From an uncultured SAR86 cluster bacterium (GTDB lineage: Bacteria; Pseudomonadota; Gammaproteobacteria; Magnimaribacterales; D2472): DNA of 39,906 nt. Where the stretch lies: NCBI GenBank assembly GCA_902563835.1, contig CACEZB010000010.1:1-39906 (forward strand). The letters are read 5' to 3'. Under the pieces are notes generated by a model. That model saw nothing but the letters and a program-made list of their open reading frames with translations. It ran no database searches and was not told the DNA's origin. The position numbers were made by a program, and so were the translations under genes. This document shows positions 1-10,098 of the stretch, one piece after another (the first letter of the stretch is position 1; every line of letters begins with the position of its first letter).

Positions 1-663
1 AGGCTGAAGTCTTGTAAACATTCTTTTAATTCTTGAAATGATTTTTTTAGGATTATCAGGATCTATCACATCTATCTCTACTGCGGTTTCAATAAAATGG
101 TCAATTAACATTTGTAGTTGTTTAGAATTAACTTCTGGATAGTCTCTCCACTCTTTTATTTCTTCTCCATGAGATGCCTTTAGAATTTCATAAGCAATGA
201 TCTGGGCTGACATTGCTAAATTTAAAACAGGATATTCTGGATTAGCAGGTATTTCAATTAACGTATTTGCTAATTCGAGCTCATCATTGGTGAGCCCCCT
301 ATCCTCTTTGCCAAAGATAATCGAAACCTCTTTGTCACTCTCCACTTGGTTGCAAATTTCTTTTGCAGCCTCGCTAGCATTTATAGTTGGCCATTGGATT
401 GATCGATTTCTTGAAGAAGTTGCATACACAAATGTACTGTCTTTGATGGCCTCATCAATAGAATCAAAAATTTTTGCTTTATCAAGCACGTCTGTGGCAT
501 TGCCTGCCAGAGCGATTGCATCATCGGATGGAAAAACACGTGGATTTACTAATGATAATTTTGATAGTCCCATTGTCTTCATAGCTCTTGCAACAGAGCC
601 AATATTTCCAGGATGAATCGTATCAACTATAACAATGTTTATTAAATTACTTTTTAAACTCAT
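1..663 (-). CDS. trmJ: tRNA (cytidine/uridine-2'-O-)-methyltransferase TrmJ, 3' end outside window
   Basis: SpoU-class (SPOUT) methyltransferase that in characterised relatives 2'-O-methylates nucleotide 32 of the tRNA anticodon loop using SAM. The frame opens with ATG at 663-661 and runs 221 codons to the window edge without a stop, so only a C-terminal tail is missing (family about 240-250 aa). Visible motifs: HPGNIGSVARAMK near residues 18-29 (SPOUT motif 1), FGKEDRGLTNDE near 118-128 (motif 2) and LNLAMSAQIIAYE near 147-159 (motif 3, the knotted SAM site). It is divergent from suhB with only 35 bp between the start codons, an arrangement also known from E. coli. Family assignment is secure; the C-terminus cannot be judged. 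Confidence 0.93.
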   Translation of the reverse strand, partial: MSLKSNLINIVIVDTIHPGNIGSVARAMKTMGLSKLSLVNPRVFPSDDAIALAGNATDVLDKAKIFDSIDEAIKDSTFVYATSSRNRSIQWPTINASEAAKEICNQVESDKEVSIIFGKEDRGLTNDELELANTLIEIPANPEYPVLNLAMSAQIIAYEILKASHGEEIKEWRDYPEVNSKQLQMLIDHFIETAVEIDVIDPDNPKKIISRIKRMFTRLQP

Positions 664-686
664 ATAACTATTATCCTTATTTCTAT

Positions 687-692
687 TACAAT
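687..692 (+). promoter_or_regulatory. candidate -10 element of suhB (possible leaderless mRNA)
   Basis: TACAAT lies 6 bases before the suhB ATG at 699. Transcription would then start at or next to the start codon, which fits the absence of a Shine-Dalgarno sequence. The -35 region, falling at the trmJ start, is not convincing. Tentative. Confidence 0.3.
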
Positions 693-698
693 AGCGAC

Positions 699-1496
699 AT
701 GTCAAAACAAGCATTATTAAATGTAAGTCAGTTAGCTGCAAATAAAGGAGCGGCCGAACTAGAATTTGCTGTAAAAAAAGTTCATAGCTTAGAGACTTCT
801 AAGGGAGGTCCGGATGGTTATGTAAAAGCTATTGAAAAAAGAGTGGAAAAAATAGTTTTTGAAGAAATTTGTAAATTCAATCCTGAAGATAACCTTATCA
901 GCAAACATATTGGCCACCAGATTAATAATTCAAATGTTACATGGATATTAAAACCCATTGATGGTATTGAAAATTTTATTAATGGTTACCCACATTTTTC
1001 AATATCGCTATGTTCAATGATCGACAACGAGGTAATGTCTGCTGTGGTAATTGATCCAATAAGAAGAGAAGAATTTGCTGCATATAAAGGCGGCGGTGCT
1101 AATTTAAATAATAATAGAATACGATCAAGTAAACAGCAGGGTCTAGATGATGCAATGCTATCTTTTACAAAGCCAATACGCTCTTCAAAAGATACTAAAT
1201 ATGATTTTGACAAAAGCTATAAAGAATTAGCAAACCAGAATCTTAATATGCGTGAGACAGGTTGTTTATCATTAGATATATCATACATAGGAACTGGAAG
1301 AGTAGATGGCATCTGGTCTTATGGTGTCGATATAGCAGATTTTGCTGCAGGATCATTGATTGCCCAAGAAGGTGGCGCCTTGGTAAGCAACTTTAATGGG
1401 GATCCAAAATTTTTAGATGGAAATAATATTATTTGTGCGACAGCAAAAACATATAAATCAATTTTAAAATCAGTAAAGCCGTATTTTAAAGACTAA
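699..1496 (+). CDS. suhB: SuhB-like inositol monophosphatase family protein, probably catalytically impaired
   Basis: 265 aa, full length for the family (E. coli SuhB 267 aa). The fold is recognisable: GYPHFSISL (96-104), GGGANLNN (131-138), RETGCLSLDISYIGTGRVDG (185-204) and DFAAG (214-218). The Mg-binding site is degraded. The Glu-Glu of ITEESG is Lys69-His70, the first Asp of DPxDGT is Lys85, and the Thr after DG is Ile90; only Asp88 and Asp214 remain of the usual carboxylates. In E. coli SuhB also acts without catalysis as a NusA/RNA-polymerase partner in rRNA antitermination, so a retained scaffold role is a reasonable inference. It is divergent from trmJ, convergent with secF (4-base overlap), and shows no Shine-Dalgarno sequence before the ATG. 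Confidence 0.88.
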   Translation: MSKQALLNVSQLAANKGAAELEFAVKKVHSLETSKGGPDGYVKAIEKRVEKIVFEEICKFNPEDNLISKHIGHQINNSNVTWILKPIDGIENFINGYPHFSISLCSMIDNEVMSAVVIDPIRREEFAAYKGGGANLNNNRIRSSKQQGLDDAMLSFTKPIRSSKDTKYDFDKSYKELANQNLNMRETGCLSLDISYIGTGRVDGIWSYGVDIADFAAGSLIAQEGGALVSNFNGDPKFLDGNNIICATAKTYKSILKSVKPYFKD

Positions 1497-2407
1497 GGCA
1501 TTCCATCAAAATCAGCGCCTTCTGGTTCTGGAACTGCTAAATCATCTTGCACTAAAGTTAAAGACATCAGCATATTTGCAACAACATATATCGATGAATA
1601 TGTACCAATCAAGACACCCAGAATTAAAGCTAAACTAAATCCTCTAATTAGTTCTCCTCCAAATATAAATAACGCAAACAAAACCAATAAAGTTGTTAAG
1701 GAGGTGATAATCGTTCTTGCTAAAGTCTGATTTAAAGATAAATCTATCATATCGATTGGTTCAAGCACTCTTTCAGTTCTAAAGTTTTCTCTAATTCTGT
1801 CTGAAACAACAATCGTATCATTTAATGAATACCCTATTACGGCTAATAGTGCTGCTAATACAGTTAAATCAAAGTCCCACCCAAATATTGAGAAAAGTCC
1901 TAGGATAATTACTACGTCATGGCCTAATGCTGTAACAGCACCGAGGGCAAACTTATATTGAAATCTAAAGGCCACATAAAAAAGAATCATAAATAAAGCA
2001 ACGATCATTCCAAGTCCGCCCTGATCTCTTAACTCTTCACCAACCTGAGGCCCTACAAATTCGACTCTTTTGAGTTCACCTGAAATTCCCGCTTCATTTA
2101 AAATATTAAAAATATTCTCGCCAATTGAACTATTGCCATCTTGATCGGCAACTTTTATTAATACATCTAAATTAGTTCCAAAATTTACTACTTGAGAATC
2201 AGCATATCCATTAGCTTGCAAAGTATTCCTTATCGTCTCAAGAGGTACTGGGGTTTCATATGAAACTTCTATAAGAGTCCCGCCGCTAAAGTCTAAGCCA
2301 AGACTTAAACCTCTGAAGGTCAAAGAGAGAATAGAAATAATAAACAAAGAAATAGAGATAATGCCTGCTATCTTTCTAAATCTCATGAATTTATATTTAA
2401 TATCCAT
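1493..2407 (-). CDS. secF: protein translocase subunit SecF
   Basis: 304 aa inner-membrane RND-family subunit that, with SecD and YajC, uses proton-motive force to help SecYEG release and pull exported proteins. The sequence shows an N-terminal membrane helix (about residues 12-32), the periplasmic-domain motif GLDFSGGTLIEV (37-48), then a five-helix block with the SecF signature NDTIVVSDRIRENF. The ATG at 2407 overlaps the secD stop by one base, so the two are translationally coupled. The end is convergent with suhB. Length and motifs are normal, and nothing suggests truncation. Confidence 0.97.
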   Translation of the reverse strand: MDIKYKFMRFRKIAGIISISLFIISILSLTFRGLSLGLDFSGGTLIEVSYETPVPLETIRNTLQANGYADSQVVNFGTNLDVLIKVADQDGNSSIGENIFNILNEAGISGELKRVEFVGPQVGEELRDQGGLGMIVALFMILFYVAFRFQYKFALGAVTALGHDVVIILGLFSIFGWDFDLTVLAALLAVIGYSLNDTIVVSDRIRENFRTERVLEPIDMIDLSLNQTLARTIITSLTTLLVLFALFIFGGELIRGFSLALILGVLIGTYSSIYVVANMLMSLTLVQDDLAVPEPEGADFDGMP

Positions 2408-4263
2408 TATATTTTTAATTCCTGAATATTTTTATTGCCATAAACCATATTTACTATGCCTCTAGTACACATAATGGCTGTAAACATAGATGTAACAATT
2501 CCAATTGATAAAGTTATAGCAAACCCTTTTACTGGACCGGTTCCAATAATATAAAGAATAAGCGCAGCAATTAATGTCGTAACGTTTGCATCAAAAATAG
2601 TGACAAAAGCTCTCGAGAATCCATCTCGTATAGCGGTTTGTGGATCTTTTTCTTTTAATTCCTCTCTTATCCTTGAAAATATTAAGACATTTGCATCTAC
2701 CGCCATACCAACGGTTAACACAATTCCTGCCATGCCTGGCAATGTGAGGGTTGCGCCAAGGAGCGACATTATTCCAGTTATTAAAACTAAATTTAATATT
2801 AGCGAAACATTAGCTGCTAAACCAAATATCCTGTAATAAAAAGCCATGAATAGTACTACTAACCCAAAACCAATCATTATAGATTTCATTCCAAGTTCAA
2901 TATTCTCTTTTCCAAGACTTGGGCCGACCGTTCTTTCTTCTACGAATTTCATTGGAGCTGCGAGAGCACCTGCTCTTAATAATAGAGCTAACTCGCTTGC
3001 TTCTGCAGGAGTGCCAACACCAGTAATCCTAAAACTTGTTCCTAGAACAGCCTGAACTGTAGCTAAACTAATTATGTTTTTTTCAATATAACTGGTTTGC
3101 TTAATGACTTGTTCGCCATTTGGTTCAACAACCAACTCTGATTTATTTTTTTGCTCAACAAATAGAACCCCTAATCTTCTTCCGATATTTCCAGACGTAG
3201 CTTTTTGCATTGCCCTTCCACCTTGCATATCAAGTGTGATGTTCACTTGAGAAAAACCGCTTTCATCAAATCCAGTACTAGCATTAGTTACCCTATCACC
3301 AGATACGATTACGGCTCTTTCTAAGAAAGCTGTCTGGTATTCATTCTCTTTGAAATTAAATTCTTCTTTTCTTAATGGTGATGTTCTTGAATTTGCTTCC
3401 AATCTAAATTCTAAATTTGCAGTCTTACCAATAATCTTCTTAGCGGCTGTTGGATCTTGAACACCTGGAAGTTCTACAACAATTCTATTTGCTCCTTGTC
3501 TTTGAACAATAGGCTCGGATACACCTAACTCATTTACCCTATTCCTTAGAGTTGTTAAGTTTTGTCCAACTGCATAATCTCTTATTTCTCTAAGTGCAAT
3601 ATCTGAATATTCCAAAATAAGGATATTAGAACTAGGTCTTTCAGTAATAACATATTGCACACCATTTATAGTTTGGCTTTCGTCTCGGTATGTTTTAAGG
3701 GCTTTGTTATAACTTTGTTTATCAGAAAACTCAAAATGCAAGGCCAAGTCTTTAATAAATGAATCGCCATACTTTATTCTTTCTTCTTTAAAAGATTTTC
3801 TATAGGTGTCTAAAAGTAATTCCAGTCTACCTTGCTGAGCAGTGTCTATATCTACTTCTAATAAAAAATGGACCCCGCCAGATAGATCAAGGCCTAGCTT
3901 GACTGGATTACCGCCCAAATCCTTTAACCATTGAGGGGTTGAAGGTTCAAGAAAAAGAGCAATGATAACTTTATCTAATAAAGCATTTTGTAAAATTGTT
4001 TTTGAGCTAAGTTGAGTATCAACATCATTAAATTTGATAACAATTTTATTCTCTCTTAAAAAGATTTCTTCATAATCTGATTTAGATTCCTCAAGAATAT
4101 CTTCAAGCTCATTTAGCAACATTTGATCTGCTGATCTTGCTGAGTCAGTATAAGCTACCTGAATTGATGGTTGAGTCGGGTATAAATTGGGTAATGCATA
4201 AATTGATCCAACTACCAATACCACTAGTATTAATAAATATTGATATATGGAAAATTTATTCAC
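2407..4263 (-). CDS. secD: protein translocase subunit SecD
   Basis: 618 aa RND-family partner of SecF. An N-terminal membrane helix (about 7-25) is followed by a large periplasmic region carrying GLDLSGGVHFLLEVD (about 123-137) and RIVVELPGVQDP, then a C-terminal block of membrane helices with the SecD signature GMAVDANVLIFSRIREEL. The start is a GTG (bases 4261-4263), five bases after the yajC stop. This start gives the expected N-terminal hydrophobic segment straight away, and no upstream in-frame ATG fits. It sits in the middle of queA-tgt-yajC-secD-secF, the same order as in E. coli. Confidence 0.97.
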   Translation of the reverse strand: MNKFSIYQYLLILVVLVVGSIYALPNLYPTQPSIQVAYTDSARSADQMLLNELEDILEESKSDYEEIFLRENKIVIKFNDVDTQLSSKTILQNALLDKVIIALFLEPSTPQWLKDLGGNPVKLGLDLSGGVHFLLEVDIDTAQQGRLELLLDTYRKSFKEERIKYGDSFIKDLALHFEFSDKQSYNKALKTYRDESQTINGVQYVITERPSSNILILEYSDIALREIRDYAVGQNLTTLRNRVNELGVSEPIVQRQGANRIVVELPGVQDPTAAKKIIGKTANLEFRLEANSRTSPLRKEEFNFKENEYQTAFLERAVIVSGDRVTNASTGFDESGFSQVNITLDMQGGRAMQKATSGNIGRRLGVLFVEQKNKSELVVEPNGEQVIKQTSYIEKNIISLATVQAVLGTSFRITGVGTPAEASELALLLRAGALAAPMKFVEERTVGPSLGKENIELGMKSIMIGFGLVVLFMAFYYRIFGLAANVSLILNLVLITGIMSLLGATLTLPGMAGIVLTVGMAVDANVLIFSRIREELKEKDPQTAIRDGFSRAFVTIFDANVTTLIAALILYIIGTGPVKGFAITLSIGIVTSMFTAIMCTRGIVNMVYGNKNIQELKI

Positions 4264-4268
4264 TTTAC

Positions 4269-4562
4269 TTAATTGATTGAATCAATCGTTCCTTTTGGAA
4301 GTATATTTGCTATTGCAGATCGCTGAAGTTTAAAAACAACATTTTCACTAACTTCAATTGCAATATATTCACCTTTAATACTTTTCACTTTTCCAATAAT
4401 ACCGCTTGCAGCAATGACTTCTGAGCCGACCTCTAATTTAGAAAGCATTTCGTTGATTTCTTTATTTCTTTTATTTTGCGGTCTTATGATTACGATATAC
4501 ATAAATAAAAGCAGAAACCCTAAAAATAATAAGGGTGAAAATAATGAGGCTTGTCCTTCCAT
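4269..4562 (-). CDS. yajC: preprotein translocase subunit YajC
   Basis: 97 aa small inner-membrane protein of the SecDF-YajC complex. One hydrophobic helix spans about residues 7-27 and is followed by the family hallmark IIRPQNKRNKE and a small basic/acidic soluble domain (VGSEVIAASGIIGKVKSI). Length is within the usual 85-120 aa. It lies between tgt (9-base gap) and secD (5-base gap) in the queuosine/Sec operon. Confidence 0.96.
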   Translation of the reverse strand: MEGQASLFSPLLFLGFLLLFMYIVIIRPQNKRNKEINEMLSKLEVGSEVIAASGIIGKVKSIKGEYIAIEVSENVVFKLQRSAIANILPKGTIDSIN

Positions 4563-4571
4563 AGCTAAATC

Positions 4572-6696
<2,125 letters not shown>

Positions 6697-6729
6697 GCGA
6701 GGCTGATTTTAAAATAGATAATACTTAGC

Positions 6730-6735
6730 TACAAT
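6730..6735 (+). promoter_or_regulatory. candidate -10 element of tRNA-Leu
   Basis: TACAAT ends 9 bases before the mature 5' end of tRNA-Leu, a plausible place for the -10 box of the tRNA promoter. I see no good -35 hexamer at 16-18 bases upstream (the region is T/A-rich), so this is tentative. Confidence 0.3.
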
Positions 6736-6744
6736 GCTCGGCTA

Positions 6745-6829
6745 GCCCCATTGGCGGAATTGGTAGACGCGCGCGATTCAAAATCGCGTTCCTTCGGGAG
6801 TATCTGTTCGACTCAGATATGGGGCACCA
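6745..6829 (+). tRNA. tRNA-Leu (anticodon CAA)
   Basis: The 85 bases fold as a type II tRNA. The acceptor stem GCCCCAT pairs with ATGGGGC, followed by discriminator A and an encoded CCA (6827-6829). The anticodon stem CGCGA/TCGCG (6772-6776 and 6784-6788) encloses the loop TTCAAAA, placing anticodon CAA at 6779-6781. A long variable arm (around 6790-6801) and the T-loop TTCGACT are present. The long variable arm plus anticodon CAA makes it leucine, reading UUG. Confidence 0.95.
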
Positions 6830-6910
6830 ATAATTAAAAAATATTTATATGTAGTAAAGCTACATAAAAAATGTCATTAAAAGCTTATATTTAAAGGGTT
6901 TAAAAAAATT

Positions 6911-6940
6911 TTGACAAATTTATAGCTTTTTTTGTTTAAT
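6911..6940 (+). promoter_or_regulatory. sigma70-type promoter of the cupredoxin gene
   Basis: A perfect -35 TTGACA (6911-6916) and a -10 TTTAAT (6935-6940), separated by 18 bases, put the start of transcription near 6947. That leaves a leader of about 94 nt before the ATG at 7041, and suggests the downstream gene is transcribed on its own rather than as read-through from the tRNA. Confidence 0.6.
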
Positions 6941-6944
6941 GCAC

Positions 6945-7040
6945 TACATCAAGTCGCTTTGCCATAAACTTGGTTGGTTTGGGCACAAACCTTTCTTACA
7001 TTTTATGGACGCCCGGCAGTAAAAACTATTTGGAGATAAT
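6945..7040 (+). ncRNA. candidate structured 5' leader (possible riboswitch-like element)
   Basis: Between the promoter and the start codon two nested helices can be drawn. The outer one is CCATAAA (6962-6968) with TTTATGG (7002-7008). The inner one is GGTTTG (6976-6981) with CAAACC (6986-6991), closing a GGCA loop. The loop GGC (6982-6984) could pair with GCC (7011-7013) just 3' of the outer helix, giving a pseudoknot. A ribosome-binding site TTGGAGA lies at 7030-7036, about 17 bases after the GCCCGGC segment. I do not recognise a known riboswitch class. The pairings are seen in the sequence; function is inference. Confidence 0.35.
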
Positions 7041-7514
7041 ATGAATACTTTTAAAAAAGTTAGTGTTTTATTTGGTTTATTTTTAATTACTGCATGCGGT
7101 GGAGGTGGAGGCGGAATGGGCTCTGATGATCCATATACACCTCCTACAACACCAACACCTGGTACTGGAATGACAGCAATAGATAAAACATTTGTAATAA
7201 CAGTTGCACCAACTCAAGCTTATGGCGCAACAGGTAACAGATATTATGTTGATGGAGAAGAAAGCCCTGTGATTAGTATGGAAGTTGGTAAGCGATATGC
7301 ATTTGATCTATCAAGTTCTTCAACATCTACTCATCCTTTCAGAATATCAAGTGCAATGGAAAGTGGTATGACTTATGGCGAGTTAATGGGCACTCAAGGA
7401 ACATCAGGGGCTATTTATGTTTTTGATGCTACGAACGCCAATGCTGGAGTTACATTATATTATTGGTGTAATGCACATTCTGGAATGGGTAATGTTATTA
7501 ATTTAATTAACTAA
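7041..7514 (+). CDS. cupredoxin (plastocyanin-like) domain lipoprotein
   Basis: 157 aa, unnamed. A signal peptide ends in the lipobox LITAC, so Cys19 should be lipidated. A Gly/Pro/Thr-rich linker (20-45) then leads to a beta-rich domain. Type-1 copper ligands are in the expected order: His98 in STHPF, then Cys143, His146 and Met149 in YYWCNAHSGM (C-x2-H-x2-M). This suggests a membrane-tethered periplasmic blue-copper electron carrier; its redox partner is not evident from neighbours. It is preceded by a GGAG ribosome-binding site and by its own promoter and leader. It is convergent, with a 4-base overlap, with the dioxygenase gene. A role in copper binding is inferred from the ligands alone. 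Confidence 0.82.
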   Translation: MNTFKKVSVLFGLFLITACGGGGGGMGSDDPYTPPTTPTPGTGMTAIDKTFVITVAPTQAYGATGNRYYVDGEESPVISMEVGKRYAFDLSSSSTSTHPFRISSAMESGMTYGELMGTQGTSGAIYVFDATNANAGVTLYYWCNAHSGMGNVINLIN

Positions 7515-8578
7515 GAAAGAAGGACTAAGTTATTAGCTGCATTGTCATAAACAAAATATGCATCTTGTAAATGTCTTTTACCATTAGGAACAAATGCTTC
7601 TCTTGCATGAAGAACGCGATGACTTGCAACAATTAGCACCTCGCCACCATTAAGTCTGAATGTCGAACGATATTTGTCATGATAAATTCTTGCTGAAACC
7701 TCATGATAGGCTTTATAAAATTCTCTTATACCCTCTTTAGTTGGATTAATCATTTGCATCAATTGATTTGAAAACCTAAAACTCTCTATTGCTCCATTGC
7801 TTGCGCATTGTATTAAAGGAGCCTCTGCATATGTTTCATTATTTTCATCAAACTCTCTAAAAGGAACTAGAAATTCTTGTAAGACATTAAAAAAATCAGG
7901 CTTCTCTTTTCTTAAATCTTCAGCTAATTCCCACCCATCTACAACTATCGATTCTCCGCCCTCGCATTCATTTTCAAGCATATGGAGAGCCTGAACACTT
8001 GGTTGAGATTTATAGCTAGCAAAATCATTATGCGGTGGCAGCCCTTTTGAAGTATGAGCAACATTATAAACATGACCAGTTACTGAAACATTATGAATTC
8101 TTTCAAATAAAGTTTCATGAAGCGGTCCAAACCTTTTTGATAATAACTCAAGGGAATTAGATTCGTGAGGAGCATTGTTTAATATGATGACACCATAAGT
8201 AACAAAATCTTTTAAGCCCTCTATACAGACAGCCTGATCATCTAAAAAATCTGACCAATCAAATTTGTTTGGTTGAAAGTTAGCAGGCCAAGATTGATGC
8301 TTGGGATATCTAGAAATTTCAGATTCTTTTATTTTATCTATAGGAATAATAGACTCATGATTATCGGGCCATGTTATTAAGATATTGTTATCTTTTTCTA
8401 TAACACTTGTTGGAACAATATCAACGGGGACAGAATGGAGTAAAAATTGTTTTTCTTGGGTTTCAGTAATTCTACATTCATCACATTGACAGTTATCTCT
8501 TAGCCATAAAAAAGGTAAGTCATATTGTTTATTAGAATCTATAGAAAGTAATACTGAATCGTTTTTAACTTCTATCAT
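7511..8578 (-). CDS. gamma-butyrobetaine hydroxylase-like Fe(II)/2-oxoglutarate dioxygenase
   Basis: 355 aa. The N-terminal domain (about 1-100) carries the zinc-type cluster LRDNCQCDECR (Cys30, Cys32, Cys35), characteristic of gamma-butyrobetaine/trimethyllysine hydroxylases. The C-terminal TauD-type double-stranded beta helix has the iron facial triad: His183 and Asp185 in PPHNDF, and the distal His324 in RVLHAREAF (His320 is an alternative). Known members make carnitine or hydroxylate related betaines, and this residue pattern fits, but the exact substrate is not shown. The start overlaps the rsmJ stop by 4 bases, placing it last in the long minus-strand run. No carnitine transporter or other betaine gene is nearby. 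Confidence 0.82.
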   Translation of the reverse strand: MIEVKNDSVLLSIDSNKQYDLPFLWLRDNCQCDECRITETQEKQFLLHSVPVDIVPTSVIEKDNNILITWPDNHESIIPIDKIKESEISRYPKHQSWPANFQPNKFDWSDFLDDQAVCIEGLKDFVTYGVIILNNAPHESNSLELLSKRFGPLHETLFERIHNVSVTGHVYNVAHTSKGLPPHNDFASYKSQPSVQALHMLENECEGGESIVVDGWELAEDLRKEKPDFFNVLQEFLVPFREFDENNETYAEAPLIQCASNGAIESFRFSNQLMQMINPTKEGIREFYKAYHEVSARIYHDKYRSTFRLNGGEVLIVASHRVLHAREAFVPNGKRHLQDAYFVYDNAANNLVLLS

Positions 8579-9306
8579 ATAAAAATATCAAATCTAGTAG
8601 TTTTCCCCTTTACCTGATAATTAATATTACTATAAATTTTTTTATATTTTAAAGGTCTTTTTAAAATTATTTTTTGGTACTCGCATTGCATAAATGCATC
8701 GCATAAATCATTTGCTTCATTTGAGATATTCTCTAACTTAAGAATTGATCGAATGCTTCTCATATCACCAGAACCTTTTACATTTTTCTTCATTGTTGGG
8801 TACATAGGATCTAGATAAATTGCATCAAAACTCTCCTTGCAGGCCTTGAATACATCTAGTGAATTTCCATTTAAAAAAGATAAGTTTTTTAGAAATGGAA
8901 TTTCACTTTGCGCTCTCTTTATAGCATCCTCAACTAAATAAAAAATTATTTTACTCTGCTCAACTGCCATTACTTTATGCCCCAACGATAGAAATATCAT
9001 TGAATCTGATAAAAAACCTGCTGTTGCATCAAAAATATTTAATTCTTTCTTGGTTTTACCTAAAGCTTTCTTAAGATTGCTTTCATGCTCAGCCCTTTTA
9101 ATTCTCCAGCCTAATTTTCCTTTTAAAAAATCTATATAAACGAATTCTTTTGGGTTAGCTGCATCTTTAATAAAAGAAAGCCCATTCGCATCGTATGCTA
9201 GGTAAGAATTTTTATTAGGCTGATTGGAGATGACCTCTAGCTCCAAAGCATCGGAAATATTTTTAATATTATTATCTAAAAATCTCTTCTCTGCATAAAT
9301 ATGCAT
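8575..9306 (-). CDS. rsmJ: 16S rRNA (guanine-1516-N2)-methyltransferase RsmJ
   Basis: 243 aa Rossmann-fold SAM methyltransferase. Motifs match RsmJ: LGWRIKRAEHES, IFDATAGFLSDSMIFLSLGH (motif I region), VMAVEQSKI (acidic residue for SAM ribose) and the catalytic IYLDPMYPTMKKNVKGSGDM, where DPMYP is the family signature. Its ATG directly abuts the uppP stop. Length is normal (about 250). Target nucleotide assigned by family. Confidence 0.9.
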   Translation of the reverse strand: MHIYAEKRFLDNNIKNISDALELEVISNQPNKNSYLAYDANGLSFIKDAANPKEFVYIDFLKGKLGWRIKRAEHESNLKKALGKTKKELNIFDATAGFLSDSMIFLSLGHKVMAVEQSKIIFYLVEDAIKRAQSEIPFLKNLSFLNGNSLDVFKACKESFDAIYLDPMYPTMKKNVKGSGDMRSIRSILKLENISNEANDLCDAFMQCEYQKIILKRPLKYKKIYSNINYQVKGKTTRFDIFI

Positions 9307-10098
9307 TTAAAATAATAATAGTAATACGATTCCAAGCACTACTCGGTATGCTACAAATGGAATCATTCCAATTTTCTCAATGAAAATTAGAAAATATTTT
9401 ATAGTAAAAAAAGCTATAAGCATTGAGACTAAAAATCCTATTATTAGGTTTAAAAAGTTATAAGAAATATCAACCGTTTGTATTTCAAGCAAAAGAAATA
9501 CCAGAGCACCTAAAATTGTAGGTATGCCCAACATAAATGAAAACTTGGATGCATCTTTTAAATTTAAACCTATAAATAGAGCTGCGGTTATAGCAGTGCC
9601 TGATCTTGATGCGCCTGGAATTAAAGCAAAACATTGTACTAGTCCAATTATCAAAGCTCCATATATAGTTATTTCATATATTGTTTTGTTTCCTTTTGTA
9701 TAAACAAAGGTAAGCAACAAAAGTAATGCAAAGAATAAATTTGCTAGAGCTATAGTTGAAGTATTAAAAATTCTTTGTTCGATCATCTCTGAAGATAAAA
9801 GGCCTGCTAATACGATTGGCAAGGTGGCAACAATTAATAAGATTGCTAACTTTTTATACTCTGCAAGATTGGGTTCATATGCAATAAAGGAGTTAACCAT
9901 ATTTACAATCTCAGATTTAAAAAAATATATAACAGCCACTAATGTTCCAGCATGAACAGCTATATCAAACGATAAACCAAGATCAGCAGTACCGAAAATT
10001 AAAGATGGTAATAATAAATGTGCTGAGCTCGAGATAGGTAAAAATTCAGTTAATCCCTGTATTAATCCAAGTACTAGACTTAAAACAATATCATTCAT
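9307..10098 (-). CDS. uppP: undecaprenyl-diphosphatase UppP (BacA)
   Basis: 263 aa polytopic membrane enzyme that dephosphorylates undecaprenyl pyrophosphate so the lipid carrier can be reused for peptidoglycan and other envelope polymers. The (E/Q)-x3-E motif reads QGLTEFLPISSSAH (Gln14, Glu18, then His27), and the second active-site motif is IPGASRSGTAITAALFIGL. Hydrophobic helices fill the rest. The start overlaps the end of tsaB by 8 bases. Length is normal (about 265-275). Confidence 0.95.
   Translation of the reverse strand: MNDIVLSLVLGLIQGLTEFLPISSSAHLLLPSLIFGTADLGLSFDIAVHAGTLVAVIYFFKSEIVNMVNSFIAYEPNLAEYKKLAILLIVATLPIVLAGLLSSEMIEQRIFNTSTIALANLFFALLLLLTFVYTKGNKTIYEITIYGALIIGLVQCFALIPGASRSGTAITAALFIGLNLKDASKFSFMLGIPTILGALVFLLLEIQTVDISYNFLNLIIGFLVSMLIAFFTIKYFLIFIEKIGMIPFVAYRVVLGIVLLLLF

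Noticed and set aside
197-616. Plus-strand 139-codon frame inside trmJ, and similar long antisense frames in secD, thrC and nrdA
   Set aside because: They lie opposite clearly conserved genes, have no ribosome-binding sites, and their translations resemble no family; they are antisense shadows of real genes.
6848-6866. TATGTAG-TAAAG-CTACATA hairpin after tRNA-Leu, considered as a terminator
   Set aside because: The stem is AT-rich, and on the tRNA strand it is followed by A residues, not a T-run, so it does not look like an intrinsic terminator.
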